NCBI RefSeq assembly: GCF_003217495.1
Contig: NZ_QJSW01000002.1
Location: 420,296 to 484,295 of the forward strand
Source of the DNA: Paenibacillus barcinonensis
GTDB taxonomy: Bacteria > Bacillota > Bacilli > Paenibacillales > Paenibacillaceae
DNA: 64,000 nt
Direction: 5' to 3'
The position numbers and the translations under genes are program-made. Each line of letters begins with the position of its first letter. Position 1 is the stretch's first letter. This document shows positions 36,423-47,377 of this stretch, piece after piece. The notes below the pieces were generated by a model. It saw nothing but the letters and a program-made list of their open reading frames with translations. It had not been told where the DNA came from and did not search any database.

Positions 36423-38036
36423 CTACAGACCGTAATAGGTTTTCAAACGTTCAATAATACCCAGAGGGTTCTTCGTCAGGTATTGTGAGCTGAAATAAAT
36501 GTCTCCTCCGATCGACGGATACTTCTCGTTATAGATTAGCTGATCAATAATCTCCTGAGAGGTCTGCCATCCAATTTCCGGTGTTCCCAATTTGTAAGGA
36601 GAATGACCGATATACAGCTTCACATTGGTATTAGCTACCTCATTAACCCACCAATCCACGACCTTGTCGTACCTTGCAGCACTGAGGGTCATGCTCCAGT
36701 ACACTTGTGGTGCCACATAATCAATCCAGCCCTGTTTAATCCACGTCCGTACATCCGCATTCATGCTGTCATAAGCTGTGACACCTGCTTTGGTATCCGA
36801 TCCGGTCAGATCATTGGCCTTGTTACGCCATACACCGAATGGGCTGATGCCGTATTCCACATTAGCTTTGACACGATGAATATTCTGTCCAAGCTGCTGC
36901 ACAAACTGATTAATATTGTCACGGCGCCATGCCGCACGATCTGTTGTGTTTAACGTATTATACGTTTTGAAAGCAGCATCGTCGTTAAACGTTACATTCG
37001 ATGGGTAGAAATAATCGTCCAGGTGCACACCATCAATATTGTAGTTGTTGACAACTTCCATGATGGTATCAATGATATGCTGCCTTGCTTCCGGAATTCC
37101 CGGATTAATATACAGCTTGCCTGCCGCATTCACAATCCAGTCTGGATGAAGTTTGGAAATATGGTTAGCTGCCAAATTGGATGTTGTTGCCGAATTGGTC
37201 GCCCGGAACGGATTAAACCATGCATGGAATTCCATACCACGCTTGTGTGCTTCCTCGATCATATATGCGAGCGGGTCATATCCAGGATCTTTCCCTTGTG
37301 TCCCTGTCAACACGCTGTTCCAAGGCACCAGATTCGAAGGATAAATTGCATCTGCATTGGCTCTGACTTGCACAAATACAGCGTTGATGCCCAAATCCTT
37401 CAATTGATCAAGCTGGCTTGAATACTCCTGCTTCTGTTTGTCCACGTTACCCTTTGCTCCAGAAGACGGCCAATCTCCATTCACCGTTGAAATCCAAGCT
37501 CCGCGCATTTGATCGGTTGACGGAGTTACGGTACCTCCTGGCTCCGCTGGAACTGCTGGTGTTGGTTCTGGTGTTGGTTCTGGTGTTGTTCCATTACCCG
37601 TGTACAGATCAATGGTCTGAGCCGTCTGATTCCAATTCACCTGAATGCCCAGATTTTCACTTACGAAACGAATCGGAACCATTACACGCCCCTGCTTTAG
37701 TTGCACAGATGCATCCAGATTAACGATCGCATTGTCCACTGTCGCTTGCTGGCGTCCACTGGTCATCGTAATCACCGAATCAGACTTCTGAATCGTTACG
37801 GTACGAGTTGCCTGAGACCATAAAACAGAAGCCCCCAAGCCTTCACTAATAACCCGAAGCGGTACCATCGTTACATTAACCTTAGGCAGAATATAAGGAG
37901 CTACATCCGATTCCAGACGCTGACCGTCCAGAAAGATCGAAATTTCCTTCTGGGAAGCTGCCTGAGCAGTCACCCCTGCTGTCTGCAAGCCAAGTACAAA
38001 AATAAGCAGCAGCAACAATCCTTTACGCAATTTCAT
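36423..38036 (-). CDS. secreted GHL10/DUF187 glycoside hydrolase with stalk domain (YngK-like)
   Basis: 537 residues. Signal peptide (GLLLLLIFVLGLQTAGVTAQAA), copper-amine-oxidase-N-like stalk domain with two repeats (about 30-148: MVPLRVISEGLGASVLW and MVPIRFVSENLGIQVNW), a PEPTPEPTP linker, then the GHL10 TIM-barrel (about 178-537: MRGAWISTVNGDWPS, FVQVRANADAIYPS, FHAWFNPFRA, GVHLDDYFYP). Homologues act on wall-type glycans; substrate not shown here. Confidence 0.9.
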   Translation of the reverse strand: MKLRKGLLLLLIFVLGLQTAGVTAQAASQKEISIFLDGQRLESDVAPYILPKVNVTMVPLRVISEGLGASVLWSQATRTVTIQKSDSVITMTSGRQQATVDNAIVNLDASVQLKQGRVMVPIRFVSENLGIQVNWNQTAQTIDLYTGNGTTPEPTPEPTPAVPAEPGGTVTPSTDQMRGAWISTVNGDWPSSGAKGNVDKQKQEYSSQLDQLKDLGINAVFVQVRANADAIYPSNLVPWNSVLTGTQGKDPGYDPLAYMIEEAHKRGMEFHAWFNPFRATNSATTSNLAANHISKLHPDWIVNAAGKLYINPGIPEARQHIIDTIMEVVNNYNIDGVHLDDYFYPSNVTFNDDAAFKTYNTLNTTDRAAWRRDNINQFVQQLGQNIHRVKANVEYGISPFGVWRNKANDLTGSDTKAGVTAYDSMNADVRTWIKQGWIDYVAPQVYWSMTLSAARYDKVVDWWVNEVANTNVKLYIGHSPYKLGTPEIGWQTSQEIIDQLIYNEKYPSIGGDIYFSSQYLTKNPLGIIERLKTYYGL

Positions 38037-38169
38037 CCATCAGTCCTCCAACATCATTAAATTTGCGGTAAAATCTACTAGTTTAATAGACGCTTGGCAG
38101 AGCGATTTAGTTGCGAAAATAACCAAATATCGGGTGAATGAAATAGGATTGAATCCATATGCACATCAT

Positions 38170-38205
38170 AAAAATGCTTCTCGCCATACCATCGGCAAGA
38201 AGCAT
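38170..38205 (-). terminator. terminator of mntR
   Basis: ATGCTTCTCGCC (38174-38185) with GGCAAGAAGCAT (38194-38205), then TTTTTATG on the minus strand. Confidence 0.82.
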
Positions 38206-38237
38206 CTCTCTGTTTATAATCTAAATTCATCGACAAC

Positions 38238-38666
38238 TCAAGATTCCGTGTTACTCATGATTTCTTGAATATTTTTGAGGTCACGCAAGCGACTCTCATC
38301 CTGACGGAAATACTCCACCAATGACTCGATGCAAGTAATGGAGTCCCAGCTCAAATGATGCTCGATACCCTCAACATCATTGTAAATGTTCTCTTCCTGT
38401 ACACCGATGGTTGTCAAAAACTGCTCAAGCAGATGATGGCGCTCCATCAGCCGTTTACCCATCTTTTTCCCTTTTGGCGTCAGTACCAGCCCGCGGTATT
38501 TCTCATAGATCAGGTACTCGTCCTTGTCCAGCTTTTGGATCATCTTCGTCACCGATGAAGGATGTACTTCCAGTCCTTCAGCTATATCAGACACACGAGC
38601 ATAGCCCTTTTCGTCAATTAATTTGTATATACGCTCCAAATAGTCTTCCATACTGGGCGTTGGCAT
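38238..38666 (-). CDS. mntR: manganese transport regulator MntR (DtxR family)
   Basis: 142 residues, exactly the length of Bacillus MntR. N-terminal winged helix ([27 protein letters not shown] in outline; [17 protein letters not shown]) and metal-binding/dimerisation domain with the Mn ligands expected around [22 protein letters not shown] 38666 (MPTPSMEDY) after AGAGGGAAGC; an upstream extension to 38696 is not family-like. Represses Mn uptake when Mn is ample. No mnt transporter is in the window. Confidence 0.93.
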   Translation of the reverse strand: MPTPSMEDYLERIYKLIDEKGYARVSDIAEGLEVHPSSVTKMIQKLDKDEYLIYEKYRGLVLTPKGKKMGKRLMERHHLLEQFLTTIGVQEENIYNDVEGIEHHLSWDSITCIESLVEYFRQDESRLRDLKNIQEIMSNTES

Positions 38667-38721
38667 CTGCTTCCCTCTCTTCTCTCTGACCGGCATTACG
38701 TACCTGGTCCCTATCTTCTAA

Positions 38722-38736
38722 TGATACATGTTATCA
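38722..38736. promoter_or_regulatory. palindrome in the mntR-splB promoter region
   Basis: TGATA-CATGT-TATCA, perfect 5-bp arms extending imperfectly to AATGATA/TTATCAA. Located 56 bases before mntR and 120 before splB. Possible autoregulatory operator; it is not a textbook MntR box. Confidence 0.35.
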
Positions 38737-38855
38737 ATACGCATTGGCAAGTCCTACACCTCTTCAGCTCCGTATGCACACAAGGATTTGGCAGGCGTGA
38801 CTTTGCTTCATTCGAGGCAAACTAACCTTAGTTTCACCATGAAAGGAGTGTTTCT

Positions 38856-39926
38856 GTGAGCACTACAGTTGCGCGACCCCCTGCTCGAAAAGCAAAAGGC
38901 ACTAAACCCTTTATTCCCGATTTGGTGTATTTTGAACCCGGTGCACTGGAATATGAAAAAGGCAAGCGCATCATGGAATGGGTAACCTCTCAAAACATCC
39001 CTTATCAGATGACCACGTCTCATAATCGGATTACCAATCTCCCTGGTGAGACCGAGCAGGAGAAATATCGGATGGCCAAGCGAACTTTAGTGGTCGGCGT
39101 ACGTAAAACACTCAAATTTGACCAGTCCAAGCCGTCTGCAGAATACGCGATCCCCATCTCAACCGGCTGTATGGGCCATTGTCATTATTGTTATCTTCAG
39201 ACAACGTTAGGCGCCAAGCCATATGTTCGTGTATATGTGAACACCGAAGAAATTATTGAGGCCGCCAAAGGCTATATCGAGGAACGTAAGCCTGAAATTA
39301 CACGTTTTGAAGCGGCTTGTACATCCGACCCGGTCGGTCTTGAGCATATTACAGAAAACCTCAGCGATCTGATTAAATTTATGGCAGATGAAGAATACGG
39401 ACGATTGCGTTTCGTAACCAAATATCATCATGTTGATCCGCTGCTAAAGCTCAAGCACAATGGTCATACCCGGATTCGGTTTAGCGTCAATGCCGATTAC
39501 GTCATCAAAAATTTTGAGCCGGCAACCTCACGTTTTGAGGAACGAATTGAAGCGGCAGGCAAAATTGCACATGCCGGTTATCCGCTTGGCTTCATCATTG
39601 CCCCGATAATCTGGTACGATGGCTGGCAGGAAGGTTATGCTGAATTGTTACAGAAGCTTGCAGATACACTTCCTGAAGAAGCTACAAAAGATCTGACCTT
39701 TGAAATGATTCAGCACCGGTTCACCAAAACAGCGAAGGCCACCATCGAGAAGCGTTATCCCAAAACCAAGCTTGAAATGGATATTGAGAAACGTAAAATG
39801 AAATGGGGCCGCTGGGGTCAGTACAAATATGTGTATAAGGATGACCAGCAGGATGCGCTGCGCGAATTCATTACCGAACGAATATTCGAGCACTTTCCGT
39901 TAGCCAACATTGATTATTTCACTTAA
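38856..39926 (+). CDS. splB: spore photoproduct lyase
   Basis: Radical SAM enzyme that reverses the thymine spore photoproduct at germination, 356 residues. Cluster motif CMGHCHYC (Cx3Cx2C, the SPL type), and the H-donor Cys in FEAACTSDPVG. KWGRWGQYKYVY near the C-terminus. GTG start at 38856 after AAAGGAGTG. A CAAACTA element about 35 bases upstream resembles a sigma-G -10, weakly. The split spl operon partner splA is absent next door. Confidence 0.95.
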   Translation: MSTTVARPPARKAKGTKPFIPDLVYFEPGALEYEKGKRIMEWVTSQNIPYQMTTSHNRITNLPGETEQEKYRMAKRTLVVGVRKTLKFDQSKPSAEYAIPISTGCMGHCHYCYLQTTLGAKPYVRVYVNTEEIIEAAKGYIEERKPEITRFEAACTSDPVGLEHITENLSDLIKFMADEEYGRLRFVTKYHHVDPLLKLKHNGHTRIRFSVNADYVIKNFEPATSRFEERIEAAGKIAHAGYPLGFIIAPIIWYDGWQEGYAELLQKLADTLPEEATKDLTFEMIQHRFTKTAKATIEKRYPKTKLEMDIEKRKMKWGRWGQYKYVYKDDQQDALREFITERIFEHFPLANIDYFT

Positions 39927-39992
39927 ACCCGGAGTCAGCGCTTCTCCGTGCAAGTATGACTAATTCTCATATATCCCTTAACCGTTCAGATT

Positions 39993-40066
39993 AAAAAGCA
40001 GGTCGCATGAAACCAGAACACTTCTGGTTCAATGCAGCCTGCTTTATCTGCTTTATCTGCTTTATC
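39993..40066 (+). terminator. splB terminator with 9-bp triple repeat
   Basis: AAAGCAGG...AACCAGAA/TTCTGGTT...CCTGCTTT (39995-40045), followed by TGCTTTATC three times in tandem (40040-40066), each copy bringing a short T-run. Confidence 0.75.
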
Positions 40067-40103
40067 ATTCGTCAGTTGTACACGAATTAATAGTAACCCC
40101 GGA

Positions 40104-40817
40104 TTAGATAATCATCCACTGGGGTGTAATCTGTTGCAGCCATATTGTTATTTTGGTCATCTGGTCCGTGAACAGCAATATGCCCATCAGAAGCATTAAT
40201 GCTCCGCCAATCTTCATCATCATGTTGGAGTATCGCAGAATCCAGCGGGTGGAGCCTATGAAGAAGGCCAACACAAAAAATGGCAAGGCAAATCCGATGG
40301 TGTAACCGGTAATCAACGTAAACCATGTGGACGGCTCACTTGCAGCCATTGCAATAATCGCTGTAAGAATAGGTCCGATGCAAGGCGACCACCCTGCCGA
40401 AAAGCCGATTCCAAAAATAAACGACCCTAAATATCCGGCGGGTTTCCACTTCATATCAAGCTTGCGCTCTTTCATTAAAAAATGGGGTTTAAAAATACCT
40501 AACAGAAACAGTCCCATCAGAATAATTAAAATCGCTGACAATTGACGAATCAGATCACGATTATCGTTGAAAAACTCGCCAAACAATCCTGCACCCAGAC
40601 CCAGCGAATAAAATACAGCGGAGAATCCGAGAATAAACGCCAGTGTATGGGTCAACGTTTTGAACCGTACCTCACGCTGGTTTCGATCATCCTTTAACTG
40701 CTGTACGGTCATTCCTGTAATGTATGAAAGGTATGATGGGTACAGCGGAAGACAACACGGTGATATAAAAGAAGCGAGGCCAGCAAGAAAAGCCAGCCAT
40801 ACATTAACATCAGGCAT
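40104..40817 (-). CDS. ccdA: cytochrome c biogenesis protein CcdA-like thiol transporter
   Basis: 237 residues, six membrane helices. LAGLASFISPCCLPLYPSY and GWSPCIGPILTAII carry the paired Cys with Pro that relay electrons from thioredoxin across the membrane in the DsbD/CcdA family. In Bacillus CcdA serves cytochrome c maturation and spore cortex synthesis. Monocistronic, starts at ATG 40817 with GGGAG upstream. The ResA partner is not nearby, so which client it serves is unknown. Confidence 0.9.
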   Translation of the reverse strand: MPDVNVWLAFLAGLASFISPCCLPLYPSYLSYITGMTVQQLKDDRNQREVRFKTLTHTLAFILGFSAVFYSLGLGAGLFGEFFNDNRDLIRQLSAILIILMGLFLLGIFKPHFLMKERKLDMKWKPAGYLGSFIFGIGFSAGWSPCIGPILTAIIAMAASEPSTWFTLITGYTIGFALPFFVLAFFIGSTRWILRYSNMMMKIGGALMLLMGILLFTDQMTKITIWLQQITPQWMII

Positions 40818-40864
40818 GAAGCAATGTCTCCCTTCCTCGGGCTCACTTGCTCATTAACATGACG

Positions 40865-41668
40865 TCAGGCCCGAAACCCTTTTTTTCCTATCAATGTTAA
40901 AATCAGCATCATGATCAGCAGCAATACAATCGTTGCTCCCGGTGCCAAATTCCAGATCCCCGCTACAACCAGACCAATCACTACGGCGATTTCTCCAATG
41001 ACAACTGACAGAATGATGGCTGATTTGAAGCTTCGTGCCATAAGCAAACTGACAGCCACAGGAATAGTGAGCAAGGCCGATACCAGCAAGGCCCCGACGA
41101 TTTTGATCGCTGTACTGATTACAAGTGCTGTCATCACTGTAATTAACATATTCAGCATTTTGACAGGTAGTCCCGTAACCGCAGCTGCATCCTCTTCAAA
41201 GCTGAGCAGAAAAAACTCCTTATGTAAGAAGGCCACCACAATCACAACAATTAAGGTTACCACTCCAACCAGCTTCAAATCTGTTGCATCCAGCGTGTAA
41301 ATGCTGCCAAACAAATAACTCATAACATCCGCGTTGTAGCCTTTGCCCAGCGTAAAGAACAGAGAAGCGAGCGCTACACCTCCAGACATGATGATGGCAA
41401 TGGATAGCTCTGCATAACTTTTGTATGCCTTACGCAGCTTCTCAATGGCAAATGAGGCGAGCACCGCAAAGATCAGCCCTACACCAATCGGATATACCTC
41501 AATCAAAAAACCTAGCGCCACCCCTGCAATCGTTACATGAGACAAAGTGTCTCCGATCATTGACAGTCTTCGCAATACGAGGAACAGCCCGATCAGTGGA
41601 GCGGTGATGCCAATAAGCAAACCGCCTGCAAGCGCACGCTGAAAAAAATCACTCCATAATATTTCCAA
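40865..41668 (-). CDS. znuB: zinc ABC transporter permease
   Basis: 267 residues, about eight membrane helices, ABC-3 permease family (LVLRRLSMIGDTLSHVTIAGVALG is the hallmark). TTG 41668 follows AAGGAG by 11 bases and removes a non-family extension up to 41761. Third gene of znuA-znuC-znuB; the Zur box upstream of znuA argues for zinc rather than manganese. Confidence 0.92.
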   Translation of the reverse strand: MEILWSDFFQRALAGGLLIGITAPLIGLFLVLRRLSMIGDTLSHVTIAGVALGFLIEVYPIGVGLIFAVLASFAIEKLRKAYKSYAELSIAIIMSGGVALASLFFTLGKGYNADVMSYLFGSIYTLDATDLKLVGVVTLIVVIVVAFLHKEFFLLSFEEDAAAVTGLPVKMLNMLITVMTALVISTAIKIVGALLVSALLTIPVAVSLLMARSFKSAIILSVVIGEIAVVIGLVVAGIWNLAPGATIVLLLIMMLILTLIGKKGFRA

Positions 41669-41717
41669 AACAAACTCGACTCCTTCGGCCTGGCTATCTA
41701 ATAGCCCACAAACATCA

Positions 41718-42476
41718 CTAGCGTACCTGTGCGGTAGTATGTTGCAGGTTAGTCTCTGCACAATCCTCTACCTCATGCGAATGACGAACATGGAAATGAA
41801 TCTTGCCATTCGTAAGGGCAGCTTCGGAGCCCAGATAACTCTCCATTCGGTCCATATCATGAGACACCATCAGAAAAGTCATTCGATGATGCTCGTGCAT
41901 ATGTGTAATCAGTTCAAAAAAACTGGCTTGTGATTCGGCATCAATCCCCACGGTAGGTTCATCAAGGATCAACAGATCCGGGTGATTAATTAACGCACGA
42001 GCCAGAAAAACACGCTGTTGCTGTCCACCTGACAGCTGTCCGATGCGTTTGTTTGCAATATCCTCAATCCGCATCACCTGCATAGCATCAGCACACTGCT
42101 GCTGTCCCTGACGTGTTATACGGCGAAACATGTTCTTGTTATTGTACAGCCCAGACATGACCACTTCTCGAACCGTTGCCGGGAACAACGGATTAAATGC
42201 ATTTTTTTGCGGCACATATCCAATCCGGTTCCAATCCTTGAACTTGCGAATCGACTGTCCGAACAGCCTGATATCTCCCTGCGCAGCAGGCAGGAGTCCA
42301 ACCAGCATACGCAGCAACGTGGTTTTCCCTGCACCGTTCGAACCGATAATACCTACAAAATCCCGCTGCTGAACCATAAAGTTGAGATCATCAATCACAC
42401 GCTGGTCCCCGTAGGAAAAAGATAGATTTTCAATCTCGATAATGGGATCATGACATAGTGGCATGATTTGCTGCAT
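41718..42476 (-). CDS. znuC: zinc ABC transporter ATP-binding protein
   Basis: 252 residues. Walker A GSNGAGKTTLLRML, signature LSGGQQQRVFLARAL, Walker B LLILDEPTVGID, switch His in MVSHDM. ATG 42476 with AAGGGCGG upstream. Second gene of the operon, 49 bases before znuB. Confidence 0.93.
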   Translation of the reverse strand: MQQIMPLCHDPIIEIENLSFSYGDQRVIDDLNFMVQQRDFVGIIGSNGAGKTTLLRMLVGLLPAAQGDIRLFGQSIRKFKDWNRIGYVPQKNAFNPLFPATVREVVMSGLYNNKNMFRRITRQGQQQCADAMQVMRIEDIANKRIGQLSGGQQQRVFLARALINHPDLLILDEPTVGIDAESQASFFELITHMHEHHRMTFLMVSHDMDRMESYLGSEAALTNGKIHFHVRHSHEVEDCAETNLQHTTAQVR

Positions 42477-42532
42477 GGCAAAGCCGCCCTTCATAATAAA
42501 TAATGCTGTAAACCTGTTGCCAAACACTCCAA

Positions 42533-42562
42533 AAGTCTTCGCCAATCAAACGGCAAAGACTT
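42533..42562 (-). promoter_or_regulatory. intercistronic hairpin between znuA and znuC
   Basis: AAGTCTTCGCC (42533-42543) with GGCAAAGACTT (42552-42562), short TTTT on the minus strand. Typical weak attenuator giving more binding protein than transporter. Confidence 0.6.
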
Positions 42563-42584
42563 CTGGACGTACACTCTATTCTTC

Positions 42585-43637
42585 TTATTTTAATGCGATC
42601 AGCAGATTTTGCAAATTTTTCTGCATCAGGGTAAAATAATCATCTTTATTGTTCACTTGTTCCTGAGTCAGACCTTCCACCGGATTTAACACCATGGTTT
42701 GAACGCCTGCTTCGCTGGCAAGTGTCTTGGCCAATTTGTCGGATACCAGCTCTTCAAAGAAAATATACTTGATGCCCTCGTCTTTAACCAGCTTCGCCAG
42801 CTTCACAATATCCTGTCCTGTCGGTTCAGCATCCGGGGAAAGACCCATAATTGCATGCTGCGTCAAGCCGTAATCACGGGCAAGATAACCAAAGGCCTGG
42901 TGTGATACAACAATCTCTTTGTTTGGCACAGACGCCAGTTCATTCGTGAAACGCTGATCAAGTGCTTCAAGCTTGGTACGAAGCTCGCTATACCGCTGCT
43001 CGTAACCCTTTTTGTGCGCAGGATCAACCTCAACCAGACTGTTTTTAATATTTTCAGCCATGATCATCGCCGACTTGGGACTCACCCACGTATGAGGATC
43101 AATGTGATGATCGACTGCCTGCTGTTCATTACCGCTCTCGTCAGCATGATCATCCGCCGCATGCTCTTCGCCATGTCCATGACCATCGTCCCCTTCGGCT
43201 GTGAGCAGCTTAACACCCTCACTGACCGCCACTGCCTTCACCTTGGAGTCATTATTCAGCGACTTCAGGAAATTAGGCACCCATCCTTCCAGCCCTGCTC
43301 CGTTATACAGGAACAGCTGTGCCTTGGACGTGTTTACAATATCCTGACTTTTAGGCGTCCAGTCATGCGGCTCTACACCTGTAGGCAACAGATTGATAAC
43401 ATTGGCATCCTCTCCGCCAATTGTCGCAGTGAACGCGTATACGGGATAGAAGGTCGTTACAACATTGACCTTGCCCTCCACAATTTTTGCTGTGCTTTCA
43501 CTATTCTGTCCACAAGCGGACAGCACTAGCAAACTGAGAATGAGCAAACCACTCCACAGCATCTTCCATGTGCTCTGTTTACCAATTCGGCTGGAGCGAT
43601 CCAGTCGAACCTGTCTTTTCTTTTGCATAACTGTCAT
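42585..43637 (-). CDS. znuA: zinc-binding lipoprotein of ABC transporter
   Basis: 350 residues. Lipoprotein signal ending LLVLSACG, cluster A-1 type solute-binding fold (TTFYPVYAFTATIGG, LLPTGVEPHDWTPKSQDI, DPHTWVSPKSAMIMA). The His/Asp/Glu loop around 155-185 (GHGHGEEHAADDHADE) is typical of zinc-specific ZnuA. ATG 43637 with GGAGTG upstream; further in-frame starts lack a site. Confidence 0.93.
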   Translation of the reverse strand: MTVMQKKRQVRLDRSSRIGKQSTWKMLWSGLLILSLLVLSACGQNSESTAKIVEGKVNVVTTFYPVYAFTATIGGEDANVINLLPTGVEPHDWTPKSQDIVNTSKAQLFLYNGAGLEGWVPNFLKSLNNDSKVKAVAVSEGVKLLTAEGDDGHGHGEEHAADDHADESGNEQQAVDHHIDPHTWVSPKSAMIMAENIKNSLVEVDPAHKKGYEQRYSELRTKLEALDQRFTNELASVPNKEIVVSHQAFGYLARDYGLTQHAIMGLSPDAEPTGQDIVKLAKLVKDEGIKYIFFEELVSDKLAKTLASEAGVQTMVLNPVEGLTQEQVNNKDDYFTLMQKNLQNLLIALK

Positions 43638-43662
43638 GTATGATTCACTCCGCATCACTTAA

Positions 43663-43677
43663 TCGTAAATATTACTG
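43663..43677. promoter_or_regulatory. Zur box upstream of znuACB
   Basis: TCGTAAATATTACTG matches the Bacillus Zur core TCGTAATnATTACGA at 11 of 14 defined positions, 26 bases upstream of the znuA start. Confidence 0.75.
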
Positions 43678-43797
43678 AAAGAATTATAGGGAAGACGCCC
43701 ACACTTGTCAAGGCTCGCATCCATCATTCTTTCCCGAGGAGCAGAGTTCATAAACAATATATGCTTGTTTCCAGTTTTTCATCTCTGTTCTGGAGCA

Positions 43798-43826
43798 TAA
43801 AAAAGCGGTCCGAATGCCTTCGGACC
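43798..43826 (-). terminator. terminator of metG
   Basis: GGTCCGAA (43807-43814) with TTCGGACC (43819-43826), then GCTTTTTT on the minus strand. Confidence 0.88.
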
Positions 43827-43887
43827 ACCTTCTATCGAACTTGTGACAATCTTCGTAAGATTACGCAAGTCCGTTGGTATACCACCA

Positions 43888-45948
<2,061 letters not shown>

Positions 45949-45993
45949 TTACATATACCGACTTGTAAAAAAACCTCATCTGCAAATGAACAC

Positions 45994-46273
45994 AAAAAAA
46001 CTCCCGCCCCTATGGGACGAGAGTATCTCTCACGTGTTACCACCCAATTTCCCCGCATTTCTCACAAAACGCAGGCTCTGCCGGTCCTTCGACCGCCCAT
46101 TAACGCTGGATCACGCCCCAGCCTTACGACAACAGCATCTAGATGCTGATTGCACGCTCGAAAGAGGTTCCTCCGGGACCATCTTCCATCCTCCTCCCAG
46201 ACCGGTTCTCAGCTGTTCCGGCTCTCTGCACTGGGGGTGTGTCTGTACTTATCCCTTCACTGGAAATTCATAT
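45994..46273 (-). ncRNA. T-box riboswitch leader of metG
   Basis: Minus-strand leader of about 280 bases. The T-box sequence GGGTGGTAAC (46036-46045) precedes a terminator CTCTCGTCCC/GGGGCGGGAG (46001-46023) with T7. Stem I contains the conserved AGAGAGC and a GCTGAGAACCGG arm; candidate Met specifier ATG occurs in GAAGATGGTCC (46178-46185). Uncharged tRNA-Met should promote readthrough. Confidence 0.88.
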
Positions 46274-46279
46274 ACAAAA

Positions 46280-46309
46280 AATATACTGAATTGCCGCCCT
46301 TATTGTCAA
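46280..46309 (-). promoter_or_regulatory. sigma-A promoter of the metG leader
   Basis: Minus strand TTGACA (46304-46309), 18-base spacer, TATATT (46280-46285). Confidence 0.75.
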
Positions 46310-46332
46310 GTGCTCTCGCTGCTATGCAAGCA

Positions 46333-46587
46333 TTACTGCTCTGAAGCTACGCTTTTTTTCTCTGCCTTAGGTGGAACCAGATCTACCCCGCCGGGATGAA
46401 ACGGATGGCACTTCGCAATCCGCTTCGCAGCGAGCAATGAACCCTTGAGTGCACCATGCACCTCAATCGCCTCCATCGCATACGCCGAGCATGTCGGATA
46501 AAAACGGCACGTCGGTGGCTTCAACGGAGAAATATAGCTACGATATACCCTTATCGGGGCCTGCATCATTCTACGTGAAAGCTTCAT
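46333..46587 (-). CDS. yidD: membrane protein insertion efficiency factor YidD
   Basis: 84 residues. Family core [34 protein letters not shown] in outline, with three Cys (CRFYPTC) and CHPFHPGG. Peripheral membrane protein assisting YidC insertion. ATG 46587 lies 2 bases past the zur stop codon, with GGAAG at 8-base spacing; coupled to zur. Confidence 0.93.
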   Translation of the reverse strand: MKLSRRMMQAPIRVYRSYISPLKPPTCRFYPTCSAYAMEAIEVHGALKGSLLAAKRIAKCHPFHPGGVDLVPPKAEKKSVASEQ

Positions 46588-46589
46588 CG

Positions 46590-47060
46590 TTAATTCTTCC
46601 CGTGACTGTGCGCATGTTGATGCGCAGAGGATTTTTTCGCTGGAGCATGCTCCCCACAATCCTTACAATATCCAAACACTTCAAACTTGTGATCCACGAT
46701 CTGGAATTGATCTGGAGCATCCGCAAGCTGCATTGGGCAAAATACGATGGGATAGGTCTTCTGACAATTCAGACAAATCATATGGTGATGGTGGTGATCT
46801 TCACTGCAATGCGCCTTGAATTTCACACCATCTTCAAAAATAACTTGCTCCAGTACACCAAGCTCCTGCATCACACGCAAGTTACGATATACCGTATCAA
46901 AGCTCAATCCACTGTAAGTCTTGCCCATATATTCATAGACGTCCTTGGGTGCAAGATACCCCGGAGATTCAGCAAATAACCGCGCGAGCGTCTTGCGCTG
47001 GTCAGTTATGCGAAGCCCCTGCGAGGACATAGTGGCTATAATCTGTTCTGTCGACAGCAT
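46590..47060 (-). CDS. zur: zinc uptake regulator Zur (Fur family)
   Basis: 156 residues. Winged helix with [17 protein letters not shown], His-cluster [17 protein letters not shown] segment and a second CKDC pair, which together match Bacillus Zur more closely than Fur or PerR. The last 20 residues are His-rich ([12 protein letters not shown]), an added possible metal site. With Zn it should repress znuACB, whose Zur box is 3 kb away. CxxC pairs form the structural zinc site. Confidence 0.9.
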   Translation of the reverse strand: MLSTEQIIATMSSQGLRITDQRKTLARLFAESPGYLAPKDVYEYMGKTYSGLSFDTVYRNLRVMQELGVLEQVIFEDGVKFKAHCSEDHHHHHMICLNCQKTYPIVFCPMQLADAPDQFQIVDHKFEVFGYCKDCGEHAPAKKSSAHQHAHSHGKN

Positions 47061-47377
47061 GATTTAAAGCACCTCCTGTCATACAAACATTTGCATTCTT
47101 CATCATGCGACAGTGTCTAGCAAAAGCTGCTACCTTTACCCTTATTGTATACCTCTAATAATGCATGAAATGAAGACTATAGTCAACGAAGGTGTACTAT
47201 AAGTGTGTACAAGCTTCAGACATCAAGCAAATGCAATGAATTAAAAAAGGACCCCATGCTCATGGAGTCCTTTCTTGACGGTTCAGAAGATCAATTTTTC
47301 TGGCGACTTTTGGGGTGAACGGGTATATGAAATATAAGCTTTCACTCCAAACCGTACATGGTTAGCTCAGTTGTATA
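47061..47377. other. intergenic region, zur promoter side and terminator of stalk-protein gene
   Basis: Holds the terminator at 47246-47273: AAAGGACCCCATG with CATGGAGTCCTTT, which exits on the minus strand into TTTTTT. I see no gene, and no Zur box before zur. Confidence 0.6.
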
